64,000 bases of DNA, from the NCBI RefSeq assembly GCF_026226615.1, contig NZ_JAJAPB010000002.1, positions 310,001-374,000 on the forward strand, written 5' to 3'. The stretch is from Geovibrio ferrireducens (GTDB lineage: Bacteria; Chrysiogenota; Deferribacteres; Deferribacterales; Geovibrionaceae). Made by a program: the position numbers and the translations under genes. This document shows, one piece after another, positions 45,670 through 55,525 of the stretch. The stretch's first letter is position 1; each line of letters opens with the position of its first letter. A model generated the notes under the pieces. That model worked only from the letters and a program-made list of their open reading frames with translations, searched no databases and was not told the DNA's origin.

Positions 45670-46776
45670 TTACCCCCTGTCCGCCGCTTTGAAGGAGATG
45701 CGCGGGTCAACCAGAGTGTATGTAATATCACTGATTATGCCCAGCACAAGCCCCATGAGCGTGAAGATGTAAAGCGTTGAAAACATCACAGGATAATCCC
45801 TGCTCATGGCGGCCTCAAAGCCCATGAGCCCCAGTCCGTCCAGAGAGAATATAACCTCTATGAGAAGGGAGCCTGTGAAAAACATTGATATGAATGCGGC
45901 TGGAAAGCCGGAGATGACAATAAGCATGGAGTTGCGGAAAACATGGCCGTAGAGTATGCGCTTTTCCGTTAACCCCTTTGCTCTGGCGGTGGTTACGTAC
46001 TGTCTGTTTATTTCATCCAGAAACGAGTTTTTGGTCAGCATGGTCAGCGAGGCAAAACCGCCTATCAGCATGGAAACAACGGGAAGGCACATATGCCAGA
46101 GATAATCCAGAACCTTCTCCCACAGGCTCATACCGGCGAACCCGTCGGACACAAGTCCCCTCAGCGGGAACCACGCAAAATAGTTCCCCCCTGCGAAGAA
46201 GATTATGAGGAGAACGGCAAACAGAAACACGGGGATCGCACTCCCCATTATCACAGCAAATGAGCTCCACACATCAAACCTGCTGCCGTGGCGGACAGCC
46301 TTTTTTATGCCCAGAGGAATGCTGATCAAATAGACAAGGATTGTCGTCCACACACCCAGCGAAACTGAAACGGGAAGCTTTTCCTTTATCAGTTCAATCA
46401 CGCTTTTATCACGGAAAAAGCTCTCGCCGAACTCGAACATCACAAAGTCTTTCAGCATTTTGAGGTAGCGCTCATGCACCGGCCTGTCGAAACCGTAGAG
46501 CTTTTTCAGCTCCTCAATGAGCTCAGGGGATATGCCGCCGCCGCGGAACATTTCAGCAGCGGATGAATCCTCCCTGAGAGCGCTGCCGCCGGATGAATCA
46601 TCATCCTGCCGGAGGGCACGCTGCTCCGCTGTGACCTCTTCCCCGGTCATGCGGGCTATCATGGTTTCCATAGGCCCGCCGGGAGCCATCTGCACAAGAA
46701 AAAAGTTTATGGTGACGATCCCCAGCAGAGTGGGGATCACGAGAACCAGCCTCTTCAGAATATACGAAAGCATCAC
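45670..46776 (-). CDS. yejB: Peptide ABC importer permease (YejB)
   Basis: 368 residues, six predicted spans. The N-terminal [33 protein letters not shown] is typical of DppB/OppB/YejB permeases; the EAA loop reads [19 protein letters not shown]. It has the long first periplasmic loop seen in YejB. The start abuts the yejA stop with no spacer. Confidence 0.93.
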   Translation of the reverse strand: MMLSYILKRLVLVIPTLLGIVTINFFLVQMAPGGPMETMIARMTGEEVTAEQRALRQDDDSSGGSALREDSSAAEMFRGGGISPELIEELKKLYGFDRPVHERYLKMLKDFVMFEFGESFFRDKSVIELIKEKLPVSVSLGVWTTILVYLISIPLGIKKAVRHGSRFDVWSSFAVIMGSAIPVFLFAVLLIIFFAGGNYFAWFPLRGLVSDGFAGMSLWEKVLDYLWHMCLPVVSMLIGGFASLTMLTKNSFLDEINRQYVTTARAKGLTEKRILYGHVFRNSMLIVISGFPAAFISMFFTGSLLIEVIFSLDGLGLMGFEAAMSRDYPVMFSTLYIFTLMGLVLGIISDITYTLVDPRISFKAADRG

Positions 46777-48591
46777 TTACCTTTTAATCAGACTGTCGAT
46801 CTTTTTCTCTTTTTCAGGCTCTATCCACCATGAGCCGAAGCCGAAACTGTATTCGGGCATCTTTTCCGGTTTGCCGAACTTGTCCCAGTATGCGATCCGG
46901 TATCTGTCGGAATAGCCGGAGGGGATAAAATACCATCCGTTCAGAAGCACCCTGTCCAGCGCTTTGGAATATGTCACAAGGCTTTTTCTGTCCTTTGCGT
47001 TTATTATCATATCCACCAGTCTGTCCACAGCGGGGTCTTTTATGCGGGCGTAGTTTCTGCTGCCCGCCTCGTCCGCCGCCTCGGAGTGCCACATGTTGCG
47101 CTGTTCGTTCCCCGGTGATTCGGATTGCTTTACTGCGGTATAAATCATCATGTAGTCCTTTGCGCGCACCTTATCCACAAACTGGGTGGAATCCATGTAC
47201 CTGATGTAAAAGTCTATGCCTATGCGTTCAAGGGCTTTTTTGAAGGTCATCAGTTCCTTTTCGATGGTTTTGGAGGATGTGGTTATCTCCAGATAAAGGG
47301 GCTTGCCGTCCTTCCCGGTCATTTTTCCGTTCACTGTGCGGTAGCCCGCCTGTTCGAAAAGCTGCACAGCGGTTTTCAGGTTTTCCCTGTTGTTCCCGCT
47401 GCCGTCCGTGGAGGGAAACCTGAACTGCGCCCTGAGCAGTTCATCCCCCGCATCAGGCTTAACCTGTTTTATCACGGCCGCAACATCCGCCGCGGGCACT
47501 GCGCCGCAGGCAAGTTCAGAGTTTGAGAAGAAGCTGTCGTGCCTTTTATCCTGATCGAAGTAGATGTTTTTGTTTATCCAGTCATAATCATAGGCATAGT
47601 TGAGCGCCTTGCGCACAAGTATATTATCCAGAGGCTTAAGTGCCGTGTTGAACACTATGCCTTTCATCCCCTGCGGGTTTTTGTGAGGTATCTCTTCCTT
47701 TCTGATCAGCCCCATGTCGAAATATTTTCCGGTGTAGCCCCTGTACCATCTGCGGCCGGAGCTTTCCGCAGTGAAATCGAAGTGCCCTGCCTTGAAGGCC
47801 TCAAAGGCTACTGTCTGATCCCTGAAATATTCAAAGACAATTGTATCGAAGTTATTCTGACCAACGTTAACCGGAAGCTTCTCACCCCAGTAGTCTTTGA
47901 CCCGCCCGAAGGTTACTCTTTTTCCCGCTTCAAAGGAGGTGATTCTGTAAGCTCCGCTCACAGGCGGGATCTCAAGGGATGATTTGGAGAGATCCCTCGT
48001 CTGCCAGAAATGTTTGGGGATTATGGAAAGCTGACCGGCTATGAGCGGAAGCTCGCGGCTGGTCTCCCCTTTTGCGAAGTGAAACTTAACCCTGTGCTTT
48101 CCCAGTGCCTCAGCCTTTGTTATCAGGTTATAGTAATTACGGTAAAACGGGCTGACCTCCGTGATTTTCTCAAAGCTGAAAACAACATCATCCGCAGTGA
48201 GCGGTGTTCCGTCGCTCCATTTCGCTTCGGGGCGGAGGTTGAATATCACCCATGAATAATCGTCCGGATACTCCATGGTTTCGGCTATGAGGCCGTAATA
48301 ACTCAGTGACTCATCAGCGGAGGAGGTCATCAGGCTGTCATGGAGATAACCTGTGGCCTTTATGGAAATACCCTTCGGCGCAAACGGGTTAAAGCTGTCA
48401 TAAGTGCCGTACATGGCTCTGCGCAGCGTACCCCCTTTCGGAGCTTTGGGGTTTACAAATTCAAAATGCCTGAAATCTGCGCCGTATTTCAGTCCGTCAG
48501 TGAGCGAGAAACCGTGGGTTTTTGTGACACCTGCCTCCGCCTGAGAAAAAAACAGGCAGAGGGCAAGCATCAGAAGCAGAAGTCTATTCAA
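46777..48591 (-). CDS. yejA: Periplasmic peptide-binding protein (YejA-like)
   Basis: ~604-residue solute-binding protein of the SBP_bac_5 family that delivers peptides to YejBEF. Signal peptide MNRLLLLMLALCLFFSQAEA, probable cleavage before GVTKTHG; no lipobox Cys, so soluble in the periplasm. The mature start HGFSLTDGLKYGADFRHFEFVNP and PKGGTLRRAMYGTYDSFNPF are YejA hallmarks. The start is a TTG with GGAGG six bases upstream inside the end of the protease gene; reading from a TTG further upstream has no ribosome-binding site and would lengthen the signal peptide. Confidence 0.92.
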   Translation of the reverse strand: MNRLLLLMLALCLFFSQAEAGVTKTHGFSLTDGLKYGADFRHFEFVNPKAPKGGTLRRAMYGTYDSFNPFAPKGISIKATGYLHDSLMTSSADESLSYYGLIAETMEYPDDYSWVIFNLRPEAKWSDGTPLTADDVVFSFEKITEVSPFYRNYYNLITKAEALGKHRVKFHFAKGETSRELPLIAGQLSIIPKHFWQTRDLSKSSLEIPPVSGAYRITSFEAGKRVTFGRVKDYWGEKLPVNVGQNNFDTIVFEYFRDQTVAFEAFKAGHFDFTAESSGRRWYRGYTGKYFDMGLIRKEEIPHKNPQGMKGIVFNTALKPLDNILVRKALNYAYDYDWINKNIYFDQDKRHDSFFSNSELACGAVPAADVAAVIKQVKPDAGDELLRAQFRFPSTDGSGNNRENLKTAVQLFEQAGYRTVNGKMTGKDGKPLYLEITTSSKTIEKELMTFKKALERIGIDFYIRYMDSTQFVDKVRAKDYMMIYTAVKQSESPGNEQRNMWHSEAADEAGSRNYARIKDPAVDRLVDMIINAKDRKSLVTYSKALDRVLLNGWYFIPSGYSDRYRIAYWDKFGKPEKMPEYSFGFGSWWIEPEKEKKIDSLIKR

Positions 48592-51415
48592 CTTTTGCCT
48601 CCGGGTTGTACGAAGCAACGAAAATACGCATATCCTTCATATATTCCGCCGCAAACGCATTCACGATTTCAAGGCTCAGTCCGCTGACTGTCTCCTTGCG
48701 CTCCGCAACGGAGAGAACGGGCTCATCCCTGATAAAGTCAAAAATAAGGCTGTTAACCCAGAAGCGGTTATCCTCACCTGCTGCGTCATACTGAACATTC
48801 TGCTGGTTTTTCGCAGTTTCCAGTTCCTTTAAGGTTACGCCGTTTTCCGCTATGTCATTTATGATTCCGGCTGCTTCTCTGACTATCTCGTCCCTTCTGG
48901 CCGGGTCGCAGGTGAATGACACTCTGCCGGAGAAGACTGTTTCAGGATAGTCAGAGTAGCTTACAGCCGAGCTTATGGAGTAAACTCCGCCCATGTTCTC
49001 GCGGATGTTCTCACGCATTCTCTGATCCATCACCCGCCTTAAGAGTGACGAGATGTACCTGCCGTTTGCGGTGTACTCCACGTCCTTATCGAAGCGGATC
49101 ATCACCGTGGATCTGTTTTCCACATCGCCGAACCCTTCCGCCGTGCCGGACTTATCTCTGAGCCTTACGCCCCTGTCAACCGCAGCGGCATTAACGTTCA
49201 CCGCAGGCAGACCGCCCAGATATTTGCGCCCCAGTTCCGCTGTTTTGTCTCTGTCAGCATCGCCTGAGATTACAAATATGAAGTTGTTTATATCGCCGAA
49301 GTAAGCTTTATAGATCTTCATCAGCTTCTCAGGGGTGATATTGGGCAGATCCGCAGCCAGCAAATGTCCGCGTCTGTATTTGTCATTAAGCATCTTTTCC
49401 GCAACATCACGGAAAAATACGGTCTTTTTGTCCTTCTCGGCGCTTTCCAGTGAGTTGGCAGTTGATTTCATCAGCGCGTCAAATGCGTTACTGTCTATGT
49501 CCGGAGCGGTTAAATATTTGTAGATAAGCTGAAACATGGTTTCCATGTCCTCGCTGTCCCCGCCTCCGCCGAAGTCAAATGTACTGCCTGTAACTGACGG
49601 GGCGGCGTTCACCCTTTTACCTGCAAGGAATGTCTGGAGTTCTCTCCTGCTGATACCCTGAAAGCCGCTGGAGACAAGCGCTCTCTGCATGAAATCAGCG
49701 TAGAGTATCTCCTCATCCCCCATTACGGAAAAACCGCCGGGCTTCTTCGCTGTAAGCATGAAGCGGTTTTTGTCCACAGGGTTACTTTTTATGAAGAGAC
49801 GCACACCGTTGCCGTAGGTGATAAGCTCGCCGTCAACATTTGCGAAGATTTCCCTTGATTTTATCACTCCGCCTTGCGGCTCTTTATCAATTATTTTATC
49901 CAGAATCCCGCGGGAGGCTTCCGCCTTGATTTCACTTTTTTCCGCTCCAGACTGGATTTTCAGGAATTTTTCCTCTGTGACGGATATTTTATCCGCGTCG
50001 CGCTCAGGCATGGTCAGAATAACCATACGGCTGTTACTCAGCAGAAGCCTGTTGAACGCTTCGTTATAGTCTTTTATATCAGTCTCGCCGAAGATCCTGT
50101 CCAGAAGCGCCTTATCCTGTGTAAACTCTGTAAGGTGTCCGCCGAACGTGTCATAGTCGGCTATCATATCAGCATATTTTGAGGACGGATATTTGTAGTC
50201 GGGGCTGGCTGCACGCTCAATGTTTGTCTTCTGGGATGTTATGAAATCCCTGAGTTCATCCGCATTGAAGCCGTAGCGTCTTACACGCTCAATTTCAGTG
50301 AGCATCTCACTTATGTCCGAATCGATTGTTTCGGGCCGTGTGGTAACGGAAAACCTTGTGAGAGCAAGGCTGTCCGTCATGCCGGATTTTCCGGCACGGA
50401 AAGAGAGGAGCTCACTTTTCTTCTCAAGTATCTTCGCCGAAACACGCTTGTTCAGCATGCTCATTGCACCGCTTTCAAGCACGTTCTGCTTAAGGTGTTC
50501 GTAGGTTTCCACTCTCCCTTCTCTGCTGAAAAGGTTGTAGGAGAGCGAAACAGAAGTCGCTTCGGGGTCGGTTATAGTCCGTACCCTCAGCCCTTCCCTG
50601 AACGGGACCGATGTATCCGCCTTTTCAGGCGTTTTCTTCGCTTTAAGCGATGTAAAGTTCTGTTTGATGAGCTTTTCAGTCTTTTCGGGGTTAATGTTCC
50701 CCACAACTATGACGGACATATTCTCAGGAGTGTACCATTTATCGTAATAGCCTTTGAGGAGTGCCTTATCAGCTGATTCCACAACCTCCATGAGCCCGAT
50801 GGGGTCTCTCAGAGGATAAAGCGAGCCTTCCAGAAGATATTCCCTTGCCATATTGCGTATGCGGCTGCGCACATCATTGCGCATGCGCCACTCTTCCGTT
50901 ATGACACCCTTTTCGCTCTCAATCTCTTTTTCATCAAAAGTTATGCCATCTGCCCAGTCACGCATTATTTTAAATGAGTCTGTAATAAGCTCATCTTTTT
51001 CCGCGGGAACGCTGAGCTGGTAGTTTGTGACCTCTGATGATGTGTAGGCGTTGGTGTGCTGCCCGAAGGTCAGCCCCACTTTTTCCATAAACTTGATCAG
51101 GTCGTTCCCTTCGAAGTTCCTTGTGCCGTTGAACGCCATATGCTCCACAAAGTGAGCCACACCGCGTTCGGCCTCAGTTTCGTTCAGGGAGCCGGTTCTG
51201 ACATTGAGGCGCATCTCCACCTTGTCCAGAGGGAGATCATTCTGCCTGATGTAATATTGAAGGCCGTTTTCGAGTTTGCCGTAAATAATTTTATCGCTGA
51301 AAGGAAGTTTCTCCTGAACTCCCGCCTCGGAGGCAGGGCTCAGCAGACAGACACCCGCCGCTGCAATTACAAATGCGCACAGAAGCCTGCGGACATCCTT
51401 AACTGTTTTTATCAT
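48584..51415 (-). CDS. Periplasmic M16-family zinc protease
   Basis: ~943 residues with a signal peptide (hydrophobic core ~10-30, cleavage near SEAG). The inverted zinc motif HFVEH (about residues 88-92) and the distal E-x-E-KGVITEEW region mark an active first M16 unit; a second, inactive M16 half follows as in pitrilysin, PqqL and FusC. These enzymes form a closed chamber that degrades peptides or small proteins. Two adjacent ATGs follow GGAGGA; the second has the better spacing. It lies between a TonB-dependent uptake system and a peptide importer in one operon, so its natural substrate is probably a polypeptide brought in through the outer membrane. That substrate link is inference. Confidence 0.93.
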   Translation of the reverse strand: MIKTVKDVRRLLCAFVIAAAGVCLLSPASEAGVQEKLPFSDKIIYGKLENGLQYYIRQNDLPLDKVEMRLNVRTGSLNETEAERGVAHFVEHMAFNGTRNFEGNDLIKFMEKVGLTFGQHTNAYTSSEVTNYQLSVPAEKDELITDSFKIMRDWADGITFDEKEIESEKGVITEEWRMRNDVRSRIRNMAREYLLEGSLYPLRDPIGLMEVVESADKALLKGYYDKWYTPENMSVIVVGNINPEKTEKLIKQNFTSLKAKKTPEKADTSVPFREGLRVRTITDPEATSVSLSYNLFSREGRVETYEHLKQNVLESGAMSMLNKRVSAKILEKKSELLSFRAGKSGMTDSLALTRFSVTTRPETIDSDISEMLTEIERVRRYGFNADELRDFITSQKTNIERAASPDYKYPSSKYADMIADYDTFGGHLTEFTQDKALLDRIFGETDIKDYNEAFNRLLLSNSRMVILTMPERDADKISVTEEKFLKIQSGAEKSEIKAEASRGILDKIIDKEPQGGVIKSREIFANVDGELITYGNGVRLFIKSNPVDKNRFMLTAKKPGGFSVMGDEEILYADFMQRALVSSGFQGISRRELQTFLAGKRVNAAPSVTGSTFDFGGGGDSEDMETMFQLIYKYLTAPDIDSNAFDALMKSTANSLESAEKDKKTVFFRDVAEKMLNDKYRRGHLLAADLPNITPEKLMKIYKAYFGDINNFIFVISGDADRDKTAELGRKYLGGLPAVNVNAAAVDRGVRLRDKSGTAEGFGDVENRSTVMIRFDKDVEYTANGRYISSLLRRVMDQRMRENIRENMGGVYSISSAVSYSDYPETVFSGRVSFTCDPARRDEIVREAAGIINDIAENGVTLKELETAKNQQNVQYDAAGEDNRFWVNSLIFDFIRDEPVLSVAERKETVSGLSLEIVNAFAAEYMKDMRIFVASYNPEAKVE

Positions 51416-52556
51416 CATTTTCCTCCATATATTCAAGAAGTTTCATGGCACGTTTGCCGTATTCGCTGTTTTTTCCTGTCATTCTGAGAAAACGGCGCGC
51501 ATTTGCCTTATCACCGGCCTTATAATAGGAAAGCCCGGCCATATAAGAGCCGTACGACCTGTTCCCCTCTTTTTCCGAGGCCATGGCAAAAGTTTCTGCC
51601 GCCCTGCCGTAATCCTTTTTCATAAAATAGGTGACAGCCTTTGAGCTGAGTGCCTTGTCAGAGCATCCGGAGGCTACGGCTTTATCAAATATTTTTATGG
51701 AGTTTTCAAACTGTCCGGCTTTTCTCGACACATTTCCCGCGAAAACCATATCACGGCATTCCAGACGCACCTCATTCATGGCTGCGCCGAAAAACTCAGC
51801 CGCTTCATCATAGACCTTTGCGCGCGCCAGAAGTTTCGCCGCTGTCACCTTATCCGCCCCGCCTATGTTGCCTGTGCGGGCGTATGTTCTCATGGCGGAA
51901 ACACCCTCTTTTGTTTTTCCGTCCTCAAGGGCGAAGGCGGCGTAATATTTCCACCATTCGGGGTTCTGGGTCGCATCTATCCTGCCTTTCAGCATGGAAT
52001 AGAAGGCATCCTTCCTCCCTGCGCGGAAAGTCGCGGCGAGAACAGCCTTCGCATCGGAATCATCCATCCCTTTAAATTCAGCCGGAGTGATCACTGATGC
52101 GGCTTTGCCCCACTGCTGGTCAGCGAAATAGACGGAAAGAAGAATCTTCTTCTGCTGCATATTCAGGCTTGTAAGTGCGGCAAGTCTGTTCAGAAGCTGC
52201 TCCGCCTTTTTGTATTCCTTATTCTCATAAGCAAGAAGAGCTGCGTTTTCCCACATCTGCGTGTTGTCCCCGAAGAAAACCGCGCTGTCCTCAAACTCCC
52301 TCATGGCGCATTTTTTATCCTGCTTTTTAAGGCATATGTTGCCCATCAGCATGCTGTGCAGACCGTGAGGCGCATCGGGGAACTGTTTTCTGTATTCCCG
52401 TACAGCTTCCTCGGCCCTGCCGTTTTCGCCTTTTTCATAAAAGCCGTGAGCCTTGTTATAGGCAGTACGGGCTTCCGCAGTGAGTCCTTTTTCGGCATCC
52501 GAAGCATAAACGCTCACGGACACCGCTGATAAGAGAATTATTAACAGCTTTTTCAT
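51399..52556 (-). CDS. Periplasmic TPR protein (TonB2-cluster type)
   Basis: 385 residues with a signal peptide (MKKLLIILLSAVSVSVYA) and about eight tetratricopeptide-like repeats, the last ones clearest (YFMKKDYGRAAETFAMAS, GLSYYKAGDKANARRFLR). In Vibrio TonB2 loci a TPR protein follows tonB2 in the same place, so this is probably its counterpart, a periplasmic accessory of the energiser. The start overlaps the tonB stop by one base and the end overlaps the protease gene by 17. Confidence 0.8.
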   Translation of the reverse strand: MKKLLIILLSAVSVSVYASDAEKGLTAEARTAYNKAHGFYEKGENGRAEEAVREYRKQFPDAPHGLHSMLMGNICLKKQDKKCAMREFEDSAVFFGDNTQMWENAALLAYENKEYKKAEQLLNRLAALTSLNMQQKKILLSVYFADQQWGKAASVITPAEFKGMDDSDAKAVLAATFRAGRKDAFYSMLKGRIDATQNPEWWKYYAAFALEDGKTKEGVSAMRTYARTGNIGGADKVTAAKLLARAKVYDEAAEFFGAAMNEVRLECRDMVFAGNVSRKAGQFENSIKIFDKAVASGCSDKALSSKAVTYFMKKDYGRAAETFAMASEKEGNRSYGSYMAGLSYYKAGDKANARRFLRMTGKNSEYGKRAMKLLEYMEENDDKNS

Positions 52557-53233
52557 CAGTATTTTTCCAGTGTAAAGTTTACAACAACTATCATGCGCAC
52601 ATTAACCGTTTCGCCCCCTTTGATGGCGGGGGTGAACTTCCATTTCCGCACAGCGGCAAGCGCCGAGCTCTCAAAAACATTAGGCGGTTCTGCCTTAACC
52701 GTCTGCGGGTTAACCACGTTTCCGTTTCTGTCCAGAGTGAAGCTGACAGTTACGCTCCCTTCTATCCTGTTGTTTACGGCGTATCTGGGGTAATCGGGTC
52801 TGACGTTGACAGTCTGTCTCGGTCTGTTGTCCAGTTCGTTCAGGTTGTAAACAGCATCGGAAGGGGCGGAAACAGGCTGCGAGGGAGCGCTTATACTAGG
52901 GAGCGCCGTGGGCTGAACCTTCACCTCTGAAACCTGAATACTTATCCCCGTGTCTCCGGCATCAACATCAGCCTCTATGGGCATTTCCTGCATCAGCGGC
53001 TGCTGGGTGGGCACACGCTCGGTCTCCGGTTCCTTCGGCAGTTCGTGCTTTTCCTGCTGTATTTTTTCCGCAGCCCTCTCATTCATCATCACACGGAAGG
53101 CATCGCCCCGGTCTGATGTGTCGAAATTGTGCTCGCGGTTCATCGTAATGAACAGGGAAAATACCAGCAGCGTCATCACAAAGGCCAGCAGCCATTTGAG
53201 CATATTTATGCCGAAGTAGGAGAGCCTGCTCAC
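52556..53233 (-). CDS. tonB: TonB protein (TonB2-like)
   Basis: 225 residues: cytoplasmic stub, one membrane anchor (~10-30, MLKWLLAFVMTLLVFSLFI), a proline-containing periplasmic spacer that is short and lacks long Lys-Pro/Glu-Pro repeats, and a C-terminal TonB fold (~140-225, YPRYAVNNRIEGSVTVSFTL ... AVRKWKFTPA). It reaches the TonB box of outer-membrane receptors. I take a GTG start that overlaps the exbD stop by four bases; the alternative is the ATG ten codons later, which lacks a ribosome-binding site. Confidence 0.92.
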   Translation of the reverse strand: MSRLSYFGINMLKWLLAFVMTLLVFSLFITMNREHNFDTSDRGDAFRVMMNERAAEKIQQEKHELPKEPETERVPTQQPLMQEMPIEADVDAGDTGISIQVSEVKVQPTALPSISAPSQPVSAPSDAVYNLNELDNRPRQTVNVRPDYPRYAVNNRIEGSVTVSFTLDRNGNVVNPQTVKAEPPNVFESSALAAVRKWKFTPAIKGGETVNVRMIVVVNFTLEKY

Positions 53234-53637
53234 TGTCCGCCCTTCGCCGCCAGACTCACATGGTTTACACCTGCGAGGCGGCATTGATCCATTATTTCAA
53301 CAACTGTTTCAACCCGTGCGTTTTTATCGGCTATAACAACAGCCGCCGCCTTCGGGTTGTCGGAAAGCATTACGGACACCCTGCCCCTTACGCTTCTTAT
53401 ATCCACTTCCTGATTATCCATGAAGATACGCCCGTCACCCGTCACAGCTATGAGCACGGAGGAATCCTCCTTCTTCTGCGCTGTGGCGGCCACGGGTTTT
53501 TCCACCTCTATCCCCGTCTCCTTCACAAAGCTTGTCGTGACTATGAAGAAGATCAGAAGAAGGAATATGAGGTCGATCATCGGTGTCATATCTATTGAGG
53601 ATGAATTCCCTGAGGAACGTCTCGCTATACGCTGCAT
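53230..53637 (-). CDS. exbD: ExbD energy-transducing protein
   Basis: 135 residues: short cytoplasmic N terminus, one transmembrane helix (~21-41) with the proton-relevant Asp in IDMTPMIDLIFLLLIFFIV, and a periplasmic domain (VAVTGDGRIFMDNQEVDI). Forms the proton channel with ExbB. GGAGGG before the ATG; overlaps exbB by 13 bases. Confidence 0.95.
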   Translation of the reverse strand: MQRIARRSSGNSSSIDMTPMIDLIFLLLIFFIVTTSFVKETGIEVEKPVAATAQKKEDSSVLIAVTGDGRIFMDNQEVDIRSVRGRVSVMLSDNPKAAAVVIADKNARVETVVEIMDQCRLAGVNHVSLAAKGGQ

Positions 53638-54170
53638 GACTGCCCTCCGATATAGGTTATTTTTTCTGCATTGATTTTGTTTATCAGCCTGATTTTAAGC
53701 CTCTGGAGAAACGGAAGCGCCACAAGCCCCGGTATAGCCGCCACAAGCCCCCACATAGTGGTGGACAGCGCGCTTGAAATGCCGTGGGCTATCATGGCGG
53801 GCTCGCCTGTTCCGCTTTCCGCCATTACACTGAAAGCTATGAGCATGCCCCATACTGTACCCAGAAGCCCCAGCATGGGGGCCGCTGCTGTGCCTGTCTT
53901 TATCCCTGAAAGCCTGTGTTCAAGCATTCTGATGTATTTGCCGATATACGGCGCAAGCTGTTTTTCGTTCTCATAAACTATGTGCAGAGCGTTCAGTTCC
54001 GCGCGCACCTTCCCGGTGATGCGGGAAACGCTGCTCCCCTTTTCGGGCAGCAGCAGCCAGCCGTATAGAAACAGCCTGTCTATTATGCAGAACCATATGT
54101 ATATGTTCAGGAAGAAGATTATGGTCTGAACAGTATTATCTGTGACTACCCTGAAGATTTCGCCTATCAT
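53625..54170 (-). CDS. exbB: ExbB energy-transducing protein
   Basis: 181 residues of the MotA/TolQ/ExbB family with three predicted spans; the conserved TAAAPMLGLLGTVWGMLIAF and ISSALSTTMWGLVAAIPGLVAL segments line the channel. Compact (TonB2-type ExbB) rather than the longer enteric form. Four-base overlaps on the upstream side with the TtpC gene. Confidence 0.95.
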   Translation of the reverse strand: MIGEIFRVVTDNTVQTIIFFLNIYIWFCIIDRLFLYGWLLLPEKGSSVSRITGKVRAELNALHIVYENEKQLAPYIGKYIRMLEHRLSGIKTGTAAAPMLGLLGTVWGMLIAFSVMAESGTGEPAMIAHGISSALSTTMWGLVAAIPGLVALPFLQRLKIRLINKINAEKITYIGGQSCSV

Positions 54171-55525
54171 TTTTCGGTTCCCGCTGAGTTGAACACCTTC
54201 ATGCCCGCCTCCTGAAGCCTGTCCAGAAGAGTTTCGGCGCGTCTGGCGAAGAATGTGTGCACAAGCATCACAGGTATTGCCACTATGAGGCCGAACATAG
54301 TCGTTATAAGCGCTTCGGAGATACCGCCCGCCATCAGCCGGGGATCGCCCGAACCGTACAGCGTGATCACATGGAAGGTGCTTATCATCCCTGTCACAGT
54401 GCCCAGAAGACCAAGCATAGGCGCAACAGCTGCGCAGGTTGAAAGGTGAGAAAGGTTTCTCTCTATAACCGGCACTTCCTTAAGAAGAGCCTCATTCAGT
54501 ATGTTTTCTCTGGCCTGCAATGTGCATGTGCGGAAAGGGATTATCGCCATGCAGACTCTGCCCAGAGGGGATGATTTTATGCTTTCGGCGCTCTTAAGCG
54601 CCTCGTCCGTTTTTCCGGCCTCAAGGTTTGCGGCTATTTCATCCACTGTGTCCAGAGCGCCGAGCCCTTTGAAGTAAAGGCTGTACGCCCTTTCGAATGC
54701 CAGCAGCAGAGCAAAGACCGCCACAAGGATAATCGGAATTATCAGAAGTCCGCCCTTTTTAAGCTGGGAAAGGAGTGTTATTTTGTTCTCCCACTGTTTG
54801 AACACTGCACCGCCGGAGAAATCCAGAGACATATCGTCTGTTTCCCCTTTGAAATATTTATCTATGAGACTGCGCTCTTTTGAAGGAACGCCCGCAACCT
54901 TCTGGAGCCCCCCCTCAAGATTTCTGGCTAGGTATCCGTATTCGTTTCCGTCTTTATACACATCCGCAAATGTGCCGAGGGAAAGCACCTGAACGTTTTT
55001 CAGGGTTCCGTCGGTATCAGTTACAGACATATCGCGCAGGCTGACCTTTGAAGCATAGCCTATGAAATCCACATAGCTGTCCGCAAGGAAGTTCAGCTTG
55101 AAAAGGGGCTCTTCACCTTTTTTAAAGAAGTCTCCGTCCCCCGGAACAGCGTAAGAAGGATATTCCTGAGACATCACGAAAAAGTCCTGCATAGCCGCCT
55201 CCACAGCGGCCTCAATCTGTGTGAAGCTGCTGTTTTCACGCCCAAGGGCTTCCCTGTTGACGTTGATTGCCTTTATGTAGCCTTCGCTCTCCCTGCGGAG
55301 GGCATCCGCTTCCCTGTCAAGGGCTGCGAGCTGTCTTTCCAGTGCCTCAACCTCGCTCTTCATTTTCGCGCGGTCGTTTCTGAGCGTCTGGAGTTCTTTT
55401 TCTATGGTTCTGGAAACTGTTTCAGATTCCTGAACCAGATCCCTGTATATAACTCTTAAATCTTTGGCAAATACTGCGGCGGGAATAATCAGAAGAACCG
55501 CCATTACGGCTGCGAGTTTTTTCAT
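54167..55525 (-). CDS. ttpC: TtpC-like ExbB homologue with periplasmic coiled-coil domain
   Basis: 452 residues. A signal-like N terminus (1-20), a long coiled coil (~25-95), a periplasmic domain (~110-240), then a MotA/TolQ/ExbB channel domain with spans ~258-280, ~365-385 and ~405-430 (VAPMLGLLGTVTGMISTFH, ALITTMFGLIVAIPVMLV). This architecture and the neighbours match TtpC, the fourth component of the Vibrio TonB2 system, needed there together with ExbB2-ExbD2. It means this motor contains two different ExbB-type channels. Confidence 0.88.
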   Translation of the reverse strand: MKKLAAVMAVLLIIPAAVFAKDLRVIYRDLVQESETVSRTIEKELQTLRNDRAKMKSEVEALERQLAALDREADALRRESEGYIKAINVNREALGRENSSFTQIEAAVEAAMQDFFVMSQEYPSYAVPGDGDFFKKGEEPLFKLNFLADSYVDFIGYASKVSLRDMSVTDTDGTLKNVQVLSLGTFADVYKDGNEYGYLARNLEGGLQKVAGVPSKERSLIDKYFKGETDDMSLDFSGGAVFKQWENKITLLSQLKKGGLLIIPIILVAVFALLLAFERAYSLYFKGLGALDTVDEIAANLEAGKTDEALKSAESIKSSPLGRVCMAIIPFRTCTLQARENILNEALLKEVPVIERNLSHLSTCAAVAPMLGLLGTVTGMISTFHVITLYGSGDPRLMAGGISEALITTMFGLIVAIPVMLVHTFFARRAETLLDRLQEAGMKVFNSAGTEK